64,000 nucleotides of DNA from Glycine soja (Eukaryota; Streptophyta; Magnoliopsida; Fabales; Fabaceae), in contig NC_041008.1 of assembly GCF_004193775.1 (NCBI RefSeq), forward strand, positions 44,549,136 to 44,613,135, read 5' to 3'. The translations under genes and the position numbers were made by a program. The notes below the pieces were generated by a model. It was not told the DNA's origin. It searched no databases and saw nothing but the letters and a program-made list of their open reading frames with translations. Positions 11,457 through 23,500 of the stretch are shown one piece after another. Positions within the stretch are counted from its first letter, which is position 1. Each line of letters opens with the position of its first letter.

Positions 11457-12350
11457 ATTCCTTCCAAACTGTGTGAAAGAAACCACCACTTGATGAAAAA
11501 GAATTTGCGGAAAGGACTAGAAACTTTCCGTACAACTTTATACTGAATTTGTTTAAATTATGCAAAAAGACTTTCAAGCAGGATGATACAATTTTAGTAT
11601 GGAGTCGCCCAAAAATGATATTCAGAAAGAGCAGTTAAGGCGATCTGCAGCTGACATTCTCCGGGATAAAGCTTTATTGATTCATCATTGTGATAGTTTT
11701 CTTCGTTGAAAAAACCTTAATATAGGAACTCACCAAATGCCCTGTGATGCTATTGCACCCGAATTCTAAAATATGAATGGATTAAACAAAAACCAATGAG
11801 CACCCAAACACTGTCTGTATTTGTTTTTGCCTACCCTTACGAGAGATGTCAAGTTCAAGGTTTCTTCCTTCCAACCAAGGTTAAGTCACAAACCATATAT
11901 AATTGCCTTCTTTGTGACGAAAGCATTATAGCCAACGGTTTGTCAACCTTCACCCGCCCTACCGTTTAAGCTTTTAGACAGTGTTGGAATTGGATATGCC
12001 CCCAGCCTCATATCTTCGGCATCACTCAAATTCTCAATTAAAGATAACAACTGAGATTCGGCCTTACAATTTACAAATGTCCATAGAGAACCTCTGAATT
12101 CTTTCCTGAATCATCACCCCTCTTCCGTGGACCATTTTTCTCTTTCTATCTCCCCTTGGCCCCCAAAAACAAAAAAACAAAAAAAATGATTCCTTGCATT
12201 TCCCACATGTCTTGCCTTTAACATATTCCTTTCCCGTGCAAGGCATGAACAGATGGATTCCATTCACAGGTTCTCCATATCCATAATCCACTTCCTTAAA
12301 AACAAAAGCATATATTGGTTTTTTCTCTAACTTTACAGCTCCATGCCTCC
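11457..12350. other. spacer and upstream region of the HIPP gene
   Basis: Minus-strand open frames at 12064-12502 have no recognisable domain and overlap the first exons of the plus-strand gene, so I treat them as chance. The promoter of the HIPP gene should lie here; no certain TATA box was picked. Confidence 0.45.
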
Positions 12351-13305
12351 ATGGCTCGGGAGTCACAGGTAATAATATCCAAGCATATATGTTGATTAAC
12401 ATGCCAGTTCAATATTTTATTTTTTCTTTTGTGATTTTCGATCAATTTAACATATGGTAAAGCATTATCTTCAAGAGTGGCTAATCCATCAAATGCAGGC
12501 ACCTCGTGTCACACAGATACAGGTCCGAGTGGACTGCAACGGGTGCGTGCAGAAGATCAAAAAAGCACTAAATGGAATTCATGGTATGTATTCAAATTAT
12601 TTCCCTTGCAAATGACGCAGCAACGCTACCAAATTATTTGATGAACTTTCTCCATTTGCAGGTATACATGATCTTCGTGTTGACTTACTTCGACAAAAGC
12701 TCACAATTATTGGGTGGGCAGATCCAGAACAAGTTGTCAAAGCAATTAAGAAGACAAAGAAGAATGCCATCATTTGCTCTAGTTTTGAACTACCGTCTCC
12801 ATCTAAACCAACTGAACCAGAACCAAAAGGAAATGCAAATGCACCAGCTCCTGATGCAACACAACCACCACCAACGCAAGCTCCACCGCCTCAACAGCCA
12901 CCACCTGAAGCAACAACATCACACATACCTACATGGCACAACACAACCCGACAGTGGCAGAACAACACAGGAACAGAAGAATTAGAGCAGGTTCATGTGA
13001 CACCCCATCATCTGCCTAACTACGTTAACAGATTCAGTTCTGGCCACAAACATGTTGAACACTGGTACAGATACCATAATGGTCCTATATTTCTAAAAGA
13101 GCCATCCCGACCCATGTATGTGACACACAGCTATAACACACACGTGCCTTCGTCATACGTCACTGAATATGAATATGTCAGATCACCTTCCAGATACACA
13201 CATTACAATTGTATAGAACACTACAGTGGAGATTACCAGAACAACAATGTAAACATCGCATCCATGTTCAGCGATGACAATCCGAATGCATGTTGCATTG
13301 TCTAG
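12351..13305 (+). CDS. HIPP: heavy-metal-associated isoprenylated plant protein
   Basis: Three exons, 12351-12368, 12499-12583 and 12662-13305, join in frame to give 248 residues. The first exon encodes only MARESQ; an ATG just before exon 2 (12494-12496) is the alternative start. The HMA domain carries the metal-binding CNGC (C19, C22) in VDCNGCVQKIKKAL, followed by the second half of the beta-alpha-beta fold ending near residue 75. A proline- and glutamine-rich linker and a histidine- and tyrosine-rich region follow. The protein ends in CCIV, a CaaX-type prenylation signal. HIPPs are thought to be metal chaperones or protein-binding partners at membranes. Which metal it binds cannot be told from sequence. 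Confidence 0.88.
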
Positions 13306-14534
13306 TAGTAGTTAGGGTGTCATGAGCTGTTTATGAAAAGTACAGAGAAAGTCTCTTATGCTCTCATATGTCTTGATAAGTGAGTTGTCGAAGACGATTC
13401 GTAAAACAATATAATACTTTAGTTTGCATGTGATCTGAGAATGGAGATAATATTCCTAACTTCTGGGTGCTGGAAAATTTTATTCTGGATTCCATTCGTG
13501 AGACCGAAAAAGCACGATAATAAATAAACAGTAATAAAAACATGTTCGGGTAGAGATCTGTAAATATAGGCAAAAAGATATCTGGCAATTAACTTGCTAC
13601 GTGTAGGGCCAATTTGGGGTATGCAAAACTGCTATCACGAAATCAAAGCTGTTGTAGATCTGGAAAATACAAAATCTTTATCGTAGTATTTTGAGCATGT
13701 ATTCAAACATATAGTAAATATGCCCGAACTATATTTATGTATTTTTACTTAATAAAATTCTCAAATTACATAAATTAGGGGCCGTGTCATTTTTAACAAA
13801 TCTGGATAGTACCAAAGTTTCTTTCTGAGGATGTATCTATCTATATAGCAACAAAATTGTGAACAAGAGGCTGGATGAAATACAGCTTCCATTCCTCTAT
13901 CTTCGTCAGCCGCAAAAGAGACAACTTGGAACCCAATCTGTAAACAGTTGATAGTGAAACTCCAATTAATAAAGCATATATGGACTTATATGATAGCTAG
14001 AATTATTAACATCACGAGACAATACCAGAATTTTTAGGGTAAATCAAAAATAAGATAAGCAAACGGAAAACCAGATCAGTTCTCCAAAGTCCAAAGAAAC
14101 AATTTAGATAGTGGCTACTAATTGCAAAATAGTCTTTTATTATGATAGGCTAAGAAGCAAAGAAGAAATTTTTAGGTTAATAAAAATTTACATAAATCTG
14201 ACTAAGATCTTCATTGAGTTTTAAGAATTAATGATGTGGAAAAGGTTTTTTGGCAATAAGGGGCAAAAGAAAACAATATATCATTATCAACAATAATTTA
14301 AGCAATCTCGAAAGAGGATTATAAAATCCCAAACATATGCAGAATGGGTGTTTCAGGATCTCCAAGGCAAAGCATCACAAAGTTGCTTCTAGTTTTTCAT
14401 GATGTCACCATGATTTTGAGTTTCTCAGCACCAATATAAACACTATTTGTCAACTTTACCAATTTTGGTATGGACAAATGCATAAGCCATAATAAAAACT
14501 TTTATGTATGTAATTACCTCTCGAAAAAATCAGA
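13306..14534. other. convergent 3' flanks of HIPP and UTP5 genes
   Basis: The two genes point towards each other, so this stretch holds both 3' untranslated regions. No further coding frame was recognised. Confidence 0.6.
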
Positions 14535-17500
14535 CTAGCTTTCATCATCAGTACTCATTTCAGAACCATCATCTTCCTCGTGATAATATTCATCTTCAAC
14601 CTCATCCTCATCTTCATCTTCACTTTCTTGCATTTGGAGTTCATGCACCGGATGGCTTATAGTCTGAGAAGCCTTCTCAATCTGAAAGTAAATTTTAACA
14701 AAGCCCCTAACATTCAACAGACGGCCAAACTAATTTCAGAAAATGTGACTGTACCTGTGATGTCAGGAGTTGCAGACGACCTGATAATTGTAACAAAGGC
14801 TGATGAGTTGCCCCTCTAAAATTGGTAATCTGAAAAGTGGCAGACAACGTTTCAAATTCTCAAAAAGTAAAGCTATATCACATAAACAGAACCAGAAATC
14901 ACCAGGAAATCAGAATGACCAGAAGAAGCAAATTTGACAAGAAACAAATCAGAGTAACCTTAGTTTTATTAAAAAATACTAATAAATAGCCATTCAATAC
15001 AAAGACATCCCATTGCTCCCAATCCATAACATGTCTTTATTCCTATTGCATTTTTATCACAACTTTTATTAGAGAATTAATCAGATAACATTTTCAAGTC
15101 ATGATTTTATTTCCACCCCAGAAGAAGCTAGAGGAATATTGTTTTACAAAATCAGAATATAATGGCATGTTCAAGTTTCAGTTTTTAAACAGGAAATTTA
15201 GAATGGACGTGCAAAATTGTTAAAGCAACTTCAATGCACTTAAGTCTTTAAGCAATTAGCTAGGCATTGTATTTTCGTTTCATCATGTTGACTTTGTGAA
15301 GTATCCCAACCATATCAAATTACTAATTGGTCGGCCAAATATTGTGGGTGGGCCAGAAACTGATAAAAAAGCAAAGACAAGCATATTCGAAAGAGAACAA
15401 ATTACAATATAAATGGCATAAGTCATGTCAGATATTTCTATGCATAATATAAAATATAATTTTAAAAAGCCAAGTTAAATTAACTGATCTTTTGGCCATT
15501 TCATTATCTTGCAAGTCTTTCTATCATTTAGTTAACATCAGTGAAGTTAACCTAGGACATTAATGAAGCATTCATTATACAAGAAGGAATAATACCAGAA
15601 GCTGCAGAATTAAATTAGGGGAATTATATTTAGATTTGAAATTTCCATATTGTAAATAAAGCATGATGAATTTAAAGTTTAGATTGCAGATACAAAGCAC
15701 ATAAATGAGGAAGCAAAACTTAATCCATTATACCTTGTCTAAGGAATTGAGTGTACATGTCACATATTGCCGAGGAATGTGATTGAGATCATGATTCACT
15801 AATATGCTGTATATCCATGGAAGAATATACTTTCCACTAGATGACCTGTTGAATAAAGATTTAGAAAATGTCAAGAGAATTGAGTGCATATGCTTTGGCA
15901 TTTACGGAAAAGAAAACACATTAAGAGATATCACAACTGCTTGTTTCCACTGTCTCTACAAAATTTTAAAACAGGAAAAATGTGAAAACAAGTTGGCATT
16001 TTTCTAAAGTATTTATGAAAACAAGATGTTTTCTGAAACCAAACAGGACCTAAGCTAAATAGCATCTTCCTTAACATGATTACAAGCCAACACTGATTCC
16101 CATTCTTCTAAATTACTTGAGCAGGTGAAGTATTTATCATAAGATAACATTTAACTTCGAGAATTAATATAAATTTTACCACACTACCATTTGGTTCATT
16201 TTGATTCCAATTCTATCTTGTTGTTATAGTTAGTTAGTTAGTTAGAGGGGTCTAGGAGGTAAATAAATAGGAGGAGGGTGTCAGGCAAGAGGTATTCAGT
16301 TTTGAATCATTTGAGAATTGAGCTTTTGCTCCCTGTAAAAGAAGAAATCCTTTGTGAGGGGGGAACAATTGTTGGAGCCTGGAGGAGATATCTCTCTCCT
16401 ATTTTTCATCCCTTCCTATTCCTATTCTTGGTTCCTAACACATTGGTATTCCATTTCAACTTGAGGAAGGAACTAGACATCCAATGCTACCTATAACTTA
16501 AGTTACTTAACATTACTCCTAGAATAACATTGGTTTATTTTAATATTGCAATAAAACAATGAACAAACAAGAGAAAATTTAGAAAATTCCAGCATAGGCA
16601 AGAGATCTTTCAGAAGAAAGCCCAAGAAAAGAAACCAAACCTTGATTTCCATGCAGCCAGTAACACTTCCAGTAGCTTCCATGCTTTGGTTGACTTCATA
16701 GACAAAACAGCTGCTCTTATCTGATAAATGGATCTTAAATTCAGGCACATAAACAATTGCATGCAACTTTTAAAAATATGGAAATTAATATAATGCAATA
16801 ACAATATAAAAAGTAAATAGATAAAAGAACATCTGGAACCAAAAGTAATAGCAAAAGACAGTCCCATTGACTCATAAACTAACCTTTTTCACTGGAATAG
16901 TAGCTTCCAGATCAATACCCTTCAACAACTTACAGCAAAGTTCAATGTTTGATGCATAGTCACTTTCACTGGAAATCATCCCTAGAGATCTCATCCGGTC
17001 CTCCATGCAAATTACATCAATCTCACTTTGTGCCATATCATCTGCATAGATTGGTAAAATCAATAGGTTAAGCAAAGCATAAAAGAAGTGCCAATGCATT
17101 TTCTATTCTAGTTTATACTTAGTAGCAGCAATGAACAGAAGACAAAGGCAAATTATATTAAAAATATCTCTCATTTGATGGTGGAAATGCCAATCAGCCA
17201 ATGCCAAGAATGCTACCCCATTGACTGGTGGTGAAAAACAGAAAAAGTTACAATTCATAAGCAATTACAATTCCTCAATATTTTTATTGAAAGGTCAAAA
17301 CTGTGGTTGACCTTGAAATAATGGCGTTCAATATAAGAAGTTTTATGCAGACAAGCTAGCCTCTCATGGTCTTACTATACAGGACTATTTTTTCTGGGAT
17401 TTGATTTTTAGTTTCATTAGTGAGGACTTTAACCAGAATAGGTTTGGTATTCCTAACTATAGGTTTAGATGATTGATCCTTGTTTTCACGGGTTCGGCTT

Positions 17501-20500
17501 ATCCCCCCCTCCAGCTCTTGTTCTCTTTCATTTTTTTATGATGTTCTGCAGATGATTGGTAGTGACAGGGGTGACAACCTAGCTGGGATGCCTGACTCTA
17601 TTGAGATGCTCTTGCATGCCTTTTTTGTTCCAAAAAAAAGCATATATATAATGGTTCAGTTTTAACATCAAATGACTGACGAGTAATAGCATTGCATTCA
17701 TTAGATTGTCCTTTAAAAAAAATTAATATTATGAATAAACAATTGTACCACTGATTTATAACAAACAACAATAATGTATGTTACTTAGATATGTAAACAC
17801 AAGCACAAATACCTAGAAGTGAATCAACCACATGAGAATCTCACTGTACATATTCTTTGCATGCAGGGTGGACTTGTTATTAAACATGAAATTTCCAAGT
17901 TGGTTAGCAAGAAATTCCATTTTCAGGAAAATAATAAAAGTGTTCAATTTATTGCTTAGCAAGAAAATATGGTAATAAACCAAAAAGAATATGTCCAGTC
18001 TCTGTAACAATTGATGCATTAATCAATCATGCATTTGTTCAAGAAAAAATCATATTGATACCTTCTATCTCAACAGAATCATCTTTACTACTTCTATGGA
18101 AATCATCAATTACATCCTTGTCCAGAGAGTTTTGAAATGCTTTCTCTTTCTCATGAGAATCAAAAACCTTAGGAATTGGAAGCAAGGCATCCTCAGCATT
18201 AGCTCGGTCTAGTGCAGTAGCTGTCAATGTATAGGAACATCAGTTAGTAACCTACAACAGGATCAGGAACACAATTACTAAGAAATATAAGATCAGCTTA
18301 TTTTGGGGCATAGGTTCAAAATTAGTTATAGGATCAGATAGAAAAATTATGAGCACCAAAGCAAGCATGGAAAAAAATTGTAAGATATATAAACACATCT
18401 TAGGGTTCCCATCCCATATAATAGCTCAAACTTTTGAAATAGTTTATTATTGACAAAAATTAGTCAAAATAAGAGAATGCTCATGAGAAAGAGTTAATCA
18501 AAGGCACAGAAAGTCTTACCTGTTTGAGCATTTGTCCCCTTCTTATATTTAACAAGAGATTGACTCATTGGAAGAAGAACACCATCATGAGAGACATTCA
18601 ATTTTATGTCCGCACCAGAATGCACTAGAATTTTTCTAAATGATGGTTTTACAAGCAACCCATAAACAAGAAAAACTTGCCCAGAGGCTGGCTTCTGGAT
18701 GCCTTGTAATTTTGCAGCATATATTGCTGGCAGAGCTCCCTTGTAATTTCTGGAGGGCATGTCTTCTAAAGATAAGGATATTTTTGTGGGTTTTGCATTA
18801 CGCAGTTCTTCGATACTATTACCAAACCATAAATAACAAATGCCAATTTCTGAGATTGCCAAAACACATATGCCAGCCTCATCATGTTCCCCACTATCAA
18901 TGCACCTGCTATCAAGAAAGACAGCAGGGTGCTCCATCGCAAGAACACAACTAGCTGACTGCTTTTTAGCACCATCTATCCTCCAAACAGCAACATATCT
19001 TTCTCCAACAGCAGACGAGAGGACATACTTCCCATCTTCAGTGAAAAGCATGCATCGAACAGATCCCTGTTAATTAAACTAAAAACAATTGTTATACAAG
19101 CAACAAAATCATCACAATGACAAAAAAATTAATAAAAAAAGGGACGCCTGTTTTTAGGACAAATTAAAAGGGCACTGATAGAGTATATGCATGTATATCT
19201 GGAAATATACGAGACTCACAGGATGACCAGAGAACTTTTGAATCTTTTTGTGATTAGAACAGTTAAAAATCTTCAATTGTGCTGCTGCAGTAGCTAATGT
19301 GTTCCCATCTGATTTAAGTAGAGAAGCAATTACCAAATCAGTAATCAAAACAGTAGTAATATACCTACAAATTGGAGATTCATCTAAATCATGATTCACT
19401 GAAGCCCTTTTGAGTTTTGACTCACTGCAGCTCAGGAATTATTGCAATAGTGCTAAATGCTAATAGTTAGACTTGAAGTTTTGAATATGTGAGGAGAGAA
19501 ACTTTTCCCTCTGTTGCTTAGTTTTATTTCATTCAAATAACATATATATATACAAATAGGAGAGAGACAGCTTGACAAGCTTTGACAAGACAGTACACAC
19601 TGCTGTCTTCTTCAACAAGATAAACTAGGGAAATCTACTCTAAAGATACATCTAATAATACCCATAATTATAACACTCCCCCTCAAGCTGGAGCATATAA
19701 ATTATATGCACCAAGCTTGGAACATATAAACTGAATTCTAGGCCCCCTTAAGGATTTAGTCAAAATATCTGCTGGCTGATCATTGGAATTAATGAATTCA
19801 GTAACAATCTCTTTAGACAGTAGCTTCTCCCGAATAAAGTGACAGTCAATCTCTATGTGCTTGGTTCTCTCATGGAAGACTGGATTTGAAGCAATATGCA
19901 GAGCAGCCTGATTATCACAATACAACTTCATTTGCATCACTTTGCAGAATTTCAACTCTTCAAGAATTTGTTTGACCCACATAAGTTCACATGTAACTAC
20001 AGCCATAGATCTATATTCAGCCTCTGCACTAGATCTAGCAACAACAGTTTGCTTCTTACTTTTCCAAGAAATAACATTCCCTCCAATCGAGACACAATAT
20101 CCGGATGTGGATCTCCTATCCATAGGACAGCCAGCCCAATCTGCATCACAATATCCAGATACTTGTGTATTACCTTTGTCTTCATAAAGTAATCCTTGAC
20201 CTGGAGCTCTTTTAATGTATCTAAGAATACGCATAACAGCATTCCAATGATCAACACGAGGGTTTTGCATAAATTGGCTCACCACTCCAACAGCAAAGGA
20301 AACATCAGGTCTTGTAATGGTGAGATAGATGAGTTTTCCCACAAGTCTTCTATATCTCTCGGGATCAGAATACATTTCACTCTGATCTGCAAGAAGCTTC
20401 AGATTCGGATCCATAGGACTATCAACAGGTCTACAATTCTGCATGCCTGTCTCCTCCAAAATGTCAAGGGCGTACTTCCTTTGAGAGATCACAATACCAT

Positions 20501-23500
20501 CTCCTGACTGAGCCACCTCAATACCAAGGAAGTACTTCAAATATCCCAAGTCTTTGGTCTGGAAATGACTAAATAAGTGCTCCTTTAGTTGAATAATCTT
20601 AGAAGCATCATTCCCTGTAATCACTATATCATCAACATATACTATCAAGTAAACACATTTTCCAGGGGATGAATGACAATAAAAAACAGAATGATCAGCC
20701 TCACTACGTTTCAACCCAAAAAGTTGAACAATATGACTGAATTTACCAAACCAAGCCCGAGGGGATTGCTTCAACCCATAGAGAGATCGACGCAGCTTAC
20801 AAACAAGACCATACTCCCCCTGAGCAACAAACTCAGGAGGTTGCTCCATATAAATTTCTTCCTCAAGATCACCATGAAGAAAGGCATTTTTAATATCAAG
20901 CTGATGAAGAGGCCAATGACGCATGGCAGCCATAGCAAGAAAGAGACGGACAGTAGTGATCTTAGCTACCGGAGAGAAGGTGTCACAATAATCAAGGCCA
21001 TATATCTGAGTATAGCCTTTAGCTACTAATCGAGCCTTAAGTCGATCAATTTCACCATTAGGCCTAACTTTAACTGCGTAGACCCATCTACAACCCACAG
21101 CCTTCTTACCAGGAGGAAGAGAAACAAGTTCCCAAGTACCACTATGTTCAAGAGCTTGCATTTCATCAATCATAGCTTGTCTCCATCCAGGATGACTAAG
21201 TGCCTCATGAATATTAGAAGGGACAAAATGTGAAGATAGAGAGGAAACAAACGAAGAATATAAAGGAGACAAACGATGATAACTCAAAAAGTTATAGATA
21301 GGATGAGGATTACGAGAGGATCTAGTACCTTTTCGGATGGCAATGGGCCAATCTGAATCAGAGGGATGAGAAGTGGCAGGATCCATGGCTTGAGGATTGA
21401 TTGAAGAAGGAGGAGAATCATGAAAAGAAGCTTCAGGTATTGAAGGACCAACTTGTTGTATCCTGCATTGGTTTGTGAGAAGAGGTGGAGAAGCAACTTC
21501 AGTTGGATGAGGTGGAGAAGGAACCTCACTGACATCTGGATTTGAGGTATCTAGAGGACATGGAGAGGGAATTGGAAGGACATTCTGGATGGAAGAAGAA
21601 TGGTCAATAGATGATGGGTAGAATGGTGTGTCTTCAAAGAAGGTTACATCTGCAGACATGTAGTATCGCCTGGTGGATGGTGAGAAGCATTTGTAACCCT
21701 TTTGAAGACGAGAATAACCTAAAAAGACACATTTAATTGCACGGGCAGAAAGTTTGTCTAAACCAGGGGAGAGATTATGAACAAAACAAGTACAGCCAAA
21801 CACTTTAGGTGGAACATGGAATAAATGATCATGAGGGAAAATGATTGAGTGAGGAATTTGATTCTCAAGAGAGGAGGAAGGCATTCTGTTAATTAGGAAA
21901 CAAGCAGTAAGCACCGCATCCCCCCAATGGTGTGTGGGAACATGAGAGGCTAACATTAGTGATCGTGCGATGTCAAGGAGATGACGATTTTTCCTTTCGG
22001 CGATACCATTTTGTTGTGGTGTATGGGGACATGTAGATTGATGTAGAATGCCTTTTGAAGATAACAAAGAGGAGAAATCATGAGAGAAATACTCTTTGGC
22101 ATTATCACTTCTAAAAACCTGAATTGTTGTTTTAAATTGGTTTTCAATCTCATTGAGGAAGGACATGAAAATAGGCAAAAGTTCAGATCTGTCTTTCATT
22201 AAATAAACCCAAGTACATCTAGAAAATTCATCAATAAAAGTTACAAAATATCGAAAACCAAAAGAGGAAACACGACTTGGTCCCCAAATATCAGAATGAA
22301 TGATAGAGAAGGCTGAATTACATCTTTGAACAGTTTTTGGAAATGAGGACCTAACATGTTTTCCTAGTTGACAAGGTTCACATTCTAAGACTCGAAGATT
22401 CTTCAGACTAGGGATCATCATTTTCAGTTTTGGTAGACTTGGGTGACCTAGACGATCATGCAAAAGTTTGGGGTTTGAAGTTGCTGAACAAGAAACAGAA
22501 AAGTTGGGCTTCAAGTAGTAAAGTCCTCGTGATTCACGTCCTTCTCCAATCAATCGACCCGTGCCATGTTCCTGGATAACAAAAGAATTAGCAGTAAAGG
22601 TTACTGAGCAATTTAATGAACGGGTTAACTGACTCAATGAAATTAAATTGTAGGGACATTGAGGAATAAACAAAACAGAATCCAACTTCAATGAGGAAGA
22701 TAAAGACACATGACCACTCCCTTGAGCTGCAACTTTGGAACCATTAGCCACAGTAACAAGATGAGGAATTTTTGGAAAAGAAATGGATGTAAAAGAAGAC
22801 TTGTTACCAGAAATATGATCAGAGGCACCTGAATCAAGTATCCAAGGACTGGGACCATCAATAGATTGAGAAATACATGCTGTTGAATAACATGGTACAG
22901 AGGAAGATGAAGTCTGGCTGCTGGATTTCTCAGATTTCAGCTTCAAATATTCTTAATATTCTTTATCAGAGAACTTAGACTCTGATTTTTCGGTTTCGGT
23001 CTGAGTTACCTGAGCTACTTTGTCAGGGAAGCCATGCAAGGAGTAGCAAGTCTCTTGTGTGTGGCCCATCCTCTTGCAATATGTGCATTGAGGACGTCCA
23101 CCTCTCCCACCACGGCCTCCTCTACTGTTACGTCCTCCCCCTCTCCCACGAGGTGCAGCCATGGCTGACGTCTCCACTACATCAGCCGGATTTTCTTCTT
23201 TCAATGCATGGGGAACACGAAGCAGCCTAGTGATGAGAGAATCCATCGACGGAACCTGATCTCCAGCTAAGACTTGATCACGAACGTGATCAAAGTCTGA
23301 ATGTAAACTTCTCAAGATGAGAACCATATAGAACTTATCTAGCTTTCTATTCACTTCCTCCAACGATTCAGCCACAAGGAACCTCTTCAATTCTTCCACT
23401 GCTGCCCGAGCTTTACCTATGTGTGCAATCATATCGTGGCTGGTTTGTTTGAGAGCTGTGACCTTCATGGTTGCATCAAACAAACTCTGAATATCATTGG

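Noticed and set aside
12064..12502. two minus-strand open frames of 112 and 68 codons
   Set aside because: No known domain, and they overlap the first two HIPP exons on the other strand.
12572..12985. 137-codon plus-strand frame rich in Gln and His
   Set aside because: It overlaps exon 3 of the HIPP gene in a different frame; the HIPP frame has the HMA domain, matching splice phases and a CaaX end.
17480..17670. segment in UTP5 intron 7 ending in an A-run, possible LINE 3' end
   Set aside because: The A-run is short and no flanking duplication was found.
19896..22153. multiple plus-strand and out-of-frame ORFs of 65-118 codons
   Set aside because: All are shadows of the long pol frame on the minus strand.
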